Source: Mycobacteroides chelonae | GTDB taxonomy: Bacteria; Actinomycetota; Actinomycetes; Mycobacteriales; Mycobacteriaceae | Length of the DNA: 64,000 nucleotides | Assembly (NCBI RefSeq): GCF_016767715.1 | Contig: NZ_CP050145.1 | Coordinates: 3,720,001 to 3,784,000 of the forward strand | Direction: 5' to 3' | Shown here: piece by piece, positions 59,675 to 64,000 of the stretch | Layout: each line of letters starts with the position of its first letter | Position numbering within the stretch: position 1 is the stretch's first letter | The notes under the pieces: generated by a model | Told to the model about the DNA's origin: nothing | What the model saw: the letters and a program-made list of their open reading frames with translations, nothing else | The model's database searches: none | Made by a program: the position numbers and the translations under genes

Positions 59675-61441
59675 TTACTTGGACGGCGACAATACGTCGG
59701 TCACCGGCTCGACGATGAACGACCGCGCCTCGGGTGCGGCCACCCGCAATGCATCCGCCGACGCATCGTCGGGCTGACGTTGCGAACGTACCTCCGCGTC
59801 GACCCGCGCACGGTAGGTATCCACCTCACGCACAATGTCTTCCGCGGACCAGCCAAGCACAGGAGCCACCAGCTCGGCGACCTCCTGGGCGCAGTCGACA
59901 CCACGATGCGGGTACTCGATGGCAATGCGCATACGCCGGGCGAGGATGTCCTCCAGGTGCAGGGCACCCTCGGCCGCCACCGCGTAGAGCGCCTCGACCT
60001 TCAAGTACATCGGCGCCTTCGCGATCGGCTGCAACAGGCTGTGATCCGATCCCGCACAAGCTAGGACCTCGCCGATCAGCGAACCGTATCGGTCCAACAG
60101 GTGCCGTACCCGGTAGGGGTGCAGACCGTAGGTCTCCCCGACGTGTTCAGTCTGATTGATCAGCGCGAAGTATCCGTCGGCGCCCAGCAGCGGCACCTTC
60201 TCGGTAATCGAGGGCGCCACTCGCGCCGGCACGAATTCGCTTGCCATGTCAATGGCATCGGAGGCCATCACGCGATACGTCGTGTACTTGCCACCGGCGA
60301 TGGCCACCAGCCCCGGAGCGGCGACCGCCACGGCGTGCTCGCGGGAGAGTTTCGACGTGTCGTCATCCTCCCCGGCCAGCAGCGGCCGCAATCCCGCGTA
60401 GACGCCATCGATATCGTTGTGCGTCAACGGTGTTGCCAACACCGTGTTCACCTTGTCCAGGATGTAGTCGATATCGACTTTGGTGGCTGCCGGGTGCGCC
60501 AGGTCGAGATTCCATTCGGTGTCGGTGGTCCCGATGATCCAGTGGTTACCCCACGGGATGACGAACAGCACCGACTTTTCGGTCCGCAGGATGATCGCCA
60601 CCTCGCTGACGATTCTGTCCCGTGGCACCACGATGTGCACACCCTTGGACGCGGTCACCCGGAACCGGCCACGGGTGCGCGACAGCGCCTGAATCTCGTC
60701 GGTCCACACCCCGGTCGCATTGACGACGACATGCCCGCGAACCTCGGTTTCAGCGCCGTTCTCGGTGTCCCGCACCACCACACCGGTGACGCGATCACCC
60801 TCACGCAGCAGCGAGACCACCTGAGTGGATGTCCTGACCACGGCCCCGTAGTGCGCCGCCGTCCGGGCCACATTCATGGTGTGCCGAGCATCGTCGACCA
60901 CGGTGTCGTAGTAGCGGATACCGCCGATGAGCGAGTTGCGCTTCAGTCCGGGCGCCAGCCTCAGCGCGCCGGCGCGGGTGAGATGTTTCTGGGCGGGAAC
61001 AGATTTCGCGCCACCCATCTGGTCATACAAGAAAATCCCGGCGGCAATATAGGGACGTTCCCACCACCGATTGGTCAACGGGAACAAGAACGGCAGCGGC
61101 TTGACCAGATGCGGCGCCAATGTCGAGAGCGATAACTCTCGCTCGCGCAATGCCTCCTGAACCAACCCAAATTCGAGCTGCTCAAGGTAGCGCAGGCCGC
61201 CGTGGAACATCTTCGAGGAGCGGCTCGATGTCCCGGCGGCGAAGTCACGCGCCTCGACCAACGCCACCTTCAGCCCGCGAGTGGCGGCATCCAGAGCCGA
61301 TCCGGCGCCAACCACACCGCCGCCGATCACGATGACATCGAACTGCTCAGATCCCAGGCGCTCCCAGTTCAACGAACGGGCCTGCGGTCCAAGGAACGTG
61401 TATGTGGGTCCACCCGCCGATGGGCTGGTTGCGTCACTCAC
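59675..61441 (-). CDS. glpD2: Glycerol-3-phosphate dehydrogenase GlpD2
   Basis: The 588-residue FAD-dependent membrane-associated enzyme oxidises sn-glycerol-3-phosphate to dihydroxyacetone phosphate and passes electrons to menaquinone. Motifs are the dinucleotide loop DVIVIGGGVVGAGSALDAAT, the SSRSSKMFHGGLRYLEQ region, PWGNHWIIGTTDTEW and a C-terminal DAO_C domain with HPYRVRHLLDRYGS. It matches Rv3302c. It is followed on the same strand by the pseudouridine synthase and preceded by lpdA after about 115 bases. Confidence 0.96.
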   Translation of the reverse strand: MSDATSPSAGGPTYTFLGPQARSLNWERLGSEQFDVIVIGGGVVGAGSALDAATRGLKVALVEARDFAAGTSSRSSKMFHGGLRYLEQLEFGLVQEALRERELSLSTLAPHLVKPLPFLFPLTNRWWERPYIAAGIFLYDQMGGAKSVPAQKHLTRAGALRLAPGLKRNSLIGGIRYYDTVVDDARHTMNVARTAAHYGAVVRTSTQVVSLLREGDRVTGVVVRDTENGAETEVRGHVVVNATGVWTDEIQALSRTRGRFRVTASKGVHIVVPRDRIVSEVAIILRTEKSVLFVIPWGNHWIIGTTDTEWNLDLAHPAATKVDIDYILDKVNTVLATPLTHNDIDGVYAGLRPLLAGEDDDTSKLSREHAVAVAAPGLVAIAGGKYTTYRVMASDAIDMASEFVPARVAPSITEKVPLLGADGYFALINQTEHVGETYGLHPYRVRHLLDRYGSLIGEVLACAGSDHSLLQPIAKAPMYLKVEALYAVAAEGALHLEDILARRMRIAIEYPHRGVDCAQEVAELVAPVLGWSAEDIVREVDTYRARVDAEVRSQRQPDDASADALRVAAPEARSFIVEPVTDVLSPSK

Positions 61442-61556
61442 GACTGCTCCCTTCCACGCCCATTACCGGGCCCCGGAGTCCTTCCAGAAACCCACGTTAC
61501 CGGCCGGTAGCGCTCTCGTCTGTGATGTGTGCCGCTGTGGCGCATGTCGTCCGAGG

Positions 61557-62972
61557 TCAGTCCAGGTCATCGTGGGCGATGAGCTGGCGCGCCGCCTCCG
61601 TTACCGAACCGGACAGCGACGGGTACACCGACAAGGTCTGCGCCAGGTCGTTCACGGACAGCAGGTTCTGCACCGCGATCGCGATGGGCAGGATCAGCTC
61701 GGAGGCATTCGAGGCCACCACGACACCGCCGATCACCACACCGGTGGCCGGACGGCAGAAGATCTTCACGAAACCGCGCTTGAGGCCCGACATCTTGGCC
61801 CGGGGATTGGTGTTCAAGGGCAGCGTGACCGTCCGCGCCGGAATCTCTCCATTGTCGATGGCCGCCTGGGACACCCCCACCGCAGCGATCTCCGGGCGGG
61901 TAAACACTGCAGCAGCAACGGTTTTCAACCTGATGGGCTGTACCGCATCGCCGAGGGCGTGATACATGGCAATGCGGCCCTGCATGGCAGCCACCGAGGC
62001 CAGCGGGAGCAGACCCGTGCAGTCACCCGCGGCGTAGATGCCTGCCACCGAGGTGCGCGACACCCGGTCCACGGTCAGATAGCCGCCGGAGCCGAGGCTG
62101 ATCCCGACGCGCTCGAGGCCCAGGCCCGCAGTGTTGGGAATCGACCCCACGGTCATGAGCACATGGCTGCCGTCAACCGCCCTGCCGTCGGCCATCGCCA
62201 CGCGGACACCTGTCTCGGTCCGGGTCACCGCATCGGCGCGAGCATTCTTGATGAGCGTCACACCGCGCTCGGCCAGCGTGTCCTCCAGGACCAGGGCGGC
62301 TTCCTCGTCCTCGTGCGGCAGCACACGGTCGCGGCTGGCCACCACCGTCACCTGAACTCCCAGCTCGGTGTAGGCGTGGACAAACTCCGCACCCGTGACA
62401 CCCGATCCGACCACGATCAGGTGTTCGGGCAATTCCTCCAGGTCGTAGAGCTGACGCCAGGTGAGGATCCGTTCACCGTCGGGACGCGCATGGGACAACA
62501 CCCGCGGGCTGGCGCCGGTGGCGATGAGCACCACATCGGCCTCCAGAATGGTGCTGCTTCCGTCTGCGGCGGTGGCCTTGACCCGGTGATATGCCATTCC
62601 GACCACGTGATCGACCAGCTCGGCACGTCCAGAGATCAGCCGTACCCCGGCGTTGCGCAGCCGCGCTGCGATATCGGCCGACTGCTCGGCGGCAAGGCGC
62701 TTCACACGGTTGTGGATCTGCGGGAGCGAGATCTTGGCGTGCTCCACGTCGATGTCAAAGCCCAGGTTGGGGGCGCGCCGCAGGTCGGTACGCACACCCG
62801 TGGACGCGATGAACGTCTTGGACGGCACGCAATCGAAGAGCACGCAGGCGCCACCGATGCCGTCCGAGTCGATCACCGTCACCTCGGTGGTGCTTCGCTC
62901 ATGGGCCGCGGCCACGAGCGCCGCTTCGTATCCCGCTGGTCCTCCACCAATGATCACGATGCGCGTCGCCAC
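61557..62972 (-). CDS. lpdA: Flavoprotein disulfide reductase LpdA (NAD(P)H quinone reductase)
   Basis: The 471-residue FAD protein has GGGPAGYEAALVAA at the N-terminus, an active-site helix GGACVLFDCVPSKTF with Cys43 and Cys48 in the CX4C spacing of true disulfide reductases, the NAD loop VVGSGVTGAEFVHAY and YAAGDCTGLLPLASVAAMQG. The M. tuberculosis orthologue Rv3303c is reported to lack one redox Cys and the catalytic His and to act as a quinone reductase. Here the His-Glu base region (VYPSLSGSV) also lacks His and Glu, but both Cys are present. It is 104 bases from the divergent gamma-glutamylcyclotransferase gene. Confidence 0.94.
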   Translation of the reverse strand: MATRIVIIGGGPAGYEAALVAAAHERSTTEVTVIDSDGIGGACVLFDCVPSKTFIASTGVRTDLRRAPNLGFDIDVEHAKISLPQIHNRVKRLAAEQSADIAARLRNAGVRLISGRAELVDHVVGMAYHRVKATAADGSSTILEADVVLIATGASPRVLSHARPDGERILTWRQLYDLEELPEHLIVVGSGVTGAEFVHAYTELGVQVTVVASRDRVLPHEDEEAALVLEDTLAERGVTLIKNARADAVTRTETGVRVAMADGRAVDGSHVLMTVGSIPNTAGLGLERVGISLGSGGYLTVDRVSRTSVAGIYAAGDCTGLLPLASVAAMQGRIAMYHALGDAVQPIRLKTVAAAVFTRPEIAAVGVSQAAIDNGEIPARTVTLPLNTNPRAKMSGLKRGFVKIFCRPATGVVIGGVVVASNASELILPIAIAVQNLLSVNDLAQTLSVYPSLSGSVTEAARQLIAHDDLD

Positions 62973-63076
62973 GGCATCAAACCTACAAGGACCGAACCGA
63001 CCCGGCTTGCCACGATGGGGGAACTTGCCACCATCCCTGCCGTCATCTACAACACAGGACCACTAGGCTTGCCCCC

Positions 63077-63553
63077 GTGCCGCTCTACGCCGCCTACGGC
63101 TCCAACATGCATCCCGAGCAGATGTTGCAGCGTGCGCCGCACTCCCCCATGGCGGGCACCGGCTGGCTGCACGGCTGGCGGCTGACCTTCGGCGGCGAGG
63201 ACATCGGCTGGGAGGGCGCGCTGGCCACCGTCGTGCAAGACCCCAATTCGAAGGTCTTCGTTGTGCTCTACGACATGACCGGGGCCGACGAGAAGAACCT
63301 TGATCGCTGGGAAGGTTCCGAACTCGGCATCCATACCAAGATTCGCTGCCGGATCGACCGCGAGTCTTCCGACACGACCATCGACCCGGTATTGGCCTGG
63401 CTCTACGTCGTCAATGCCTACGAGGGCGGACTACCGTCGGCCCGATACCTGGGCGTGATGGCCGACGCGGCGGAAATCGCAGGCGCGCCAGAGGATTACG
63501 TGCACGGTCTGCGCACCCGCGCCTCACGCAATATCGGCCCCGGAACGAGCTAG
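63077..63553 (+). CDS. Gamma-glutamylcyclotransferase-like protein
   Basis: The 158-residue protein matches the GGCT/AIG2 fold: AAYGSNMHPEQMLQRAP for the binding loop, GWRLTFGGEDIGWEGAL, VVLYDMTGADEKNLDRWEG with likely catalytic Glu79 and a C-terminal helix with DYVHGLRTRA. It would release 5-oxoproline from gamma-glutamyl compounds. The orthologue of Rv3304. The GTG start gives MPLYAAYGSN. The stop shares CTAG with the convergent amidohydrolase stop. Confidence 0.9.
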   Translation: MPLYAAYGSNMHPEQMLQRAPHSPMAGTGWLHGWRLTFGGEDIGWEGALATVVQDPNSKVFVVLYDMTGADEKNLDRWEGSELGIHTKIRCRIDRESSDTTIDPVLAWLYVVNAYEGGLPSARYLGVMADAAEIAGAPEDYVHGLRTRASRNIGPGTS

Positions 63554-64000
63554 ACGGAACCCTGCGCGGCACTCTGTTCGACGAGGTTCACCAGCGTCCG
63601 CACGCCGACGCCCAGAGCCCGTTCATCGATATCGAAGTTCGGTTGGTGGATGTCGAGCTGCGGGCCCGATCCTGACCACACCCCCAGCCGCGCCATCGCA
63701 CCGGGCACCTCCTCCAAATACCAGGAGAAGTCCTCGCCACCGCCGGACTGCGTGGTCTCCGCGAGTGCATCCAGCCCGATGTCCTCGATGGCCCGCACGA
63801 AGATATGCGTCGAGTCGGACTCGTTGATGACGGGTGGAACACCACGCCGGTAGTTGAGCGTGTAGTCGATACGCAGCGGGGCCAGCAGTCCCTCGATCAC
63901 GTCGCGGACGGTGTCCTCCAGGGTGATCCACACATCCCGGCTACCGGTGCGCACCGTGCCCGCCAGCGAGCCGATCTGCGGAATGGCGTTGGCCGCCTGC
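63550..64000 (-). CDS. M20 family amidohydrolase, C-terminal part (AmiA1-like, cut by window end)
   Basis: The frame stays open to the window edge, giving about 149 C-terminal residues. The sequence QAANAIPQIGSLAGTVRTGS followed by DVWITLEDTVRDVIEGLLAP is the end of the dimerisation domain, and GEDFSWYLEEVPGAMARLG holds the metal-binding region of the M20D catalytic domain. These enzymes hydrolyse N-acyl amino acids or amides. Position matches Rv3305c (amiA1). The 5' end is outside the window, so no start is given. Confidence 0.9.
   Translation of the reverse strand, partial: QAANAIPQIGSLAGTVRTGSRDVWITLEDTVRDVIEGLLAPLRIDYTLNYRRGVPPVINESDSTHIFVRAIEDIGLDALAETTQSGGGEDFSWYLEEVPGAMARLGVWSGSGPQLDIHQPNFDIDERALGVGVRTLVNLVEQSAAQGSV

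Noticed and set aside
1..64000. CRISPR array, rRNA, tRNA, integrase or complete IS element
   Set aside because: A read of the sequence showed no regularly spaced repeats, no tRNA-like T-loop/acceptor pattern that could be supported and no transposase or integrase protein. A tRNAscan or IS search could still find a missed one.

Overview
The window is chromosomal DNA of a mycobacterium. GC-rich coding, frequent GTG starts and 1-4 base gene overlaps fit. The backbone matches, gene by gene, the Mycobacterium tuberculosis interval Rv3267 to Rv3305c as I recall it: LCP protein, TIGR03089 protein, fadE25, purE, purK, GtrA, PH-domain protein, birA, accD5, accE5, maf, sseA, sufE-like, accA3, lat, lrpA, Rv3292-type, pcd, TetR, lhr, pseudouridine synthase, glpD2, lpdA, gamma-glutamylcyclotransferase, amidohydrolase. 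The added blocks (gluconate genes, KshA-like oxygenase, a long catabolic insert) suggest a rapid grower, possibly Mycobacteroides (abscessus/chelonae group). The species is inference.

Layout. 0-8 kb: cell-wall ligase, acyl-CoA dehydrogenase, purine carboxylation (purE/purK) and biotin ligase. 7.4-10.5 kb: a KshA-like Rieske oxygenase, an acyl-CoA ligase and a short regulator-like ORF, placed between birA and accD5, which are neighbours in M. tuberculosis. 10.6-14.2 kb: accD5-accE5-maf, where maf is fused in frame to a roughly 330-residue domain I do not recognise. 14.2-21.9 kb: host-like accessory genes: TetR and dienelactone hydrolase pair, methyltransferase, a five-gene minus-strand chain (DUF6285-like, phosphotransferase, acyl-CoA dehydrogenase, gluconokinase, gluconate permease) and a luciferase-like oxidoreductase.

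22-41 kb: an insert that looks lower in GC and interrupts the conserved maf-sseA order. It carries an AraC-type regulator and a plus-strand catabolic run: MaoC hydratase, SCP-x-type thiolase, SRPBCC protein, alpha/beta-hydrolase, tandem acyl-CoA dehydrogenase, alpha-methylacyl-CoA racemase, UbiB-like kinase, two paralogous SDRs (one fused to a Baeyer-Villiger-type flavin monooxygenase) and an aldehyde dehydrogenase. A separately promoted PF10118-like metalloprotein and a damaged TetR gene follow. I read the run as a pathway that oxygenates a ketone or cyclic substrate, cleaves the ester, oxidises the alcohol to an acid and passes a methyl-branched acyl-CoA through beta-oxidation. This is the most likely undescribed system in the window. 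The substrate is unknown.

41-64 kb: backbone again: sulfur transfer (sseA, sufE-like), the biotinylated acyl-CoA carboxylase alpha subunit, a lysine catabolism cluster (lat, lrpA, a DUF1338/HglS-type enzyme, pcd), an SDR with a Cys4 motif and no catalytic Tyr, the helicase lhr, small conserved genes, glpD2, an lpdA that has both redox cysteines, and the C-terminal part of an M20 amidohydrolase cut by the window end. No rRNA, tRNA, CRISPR array or intact insertion sequence was found.
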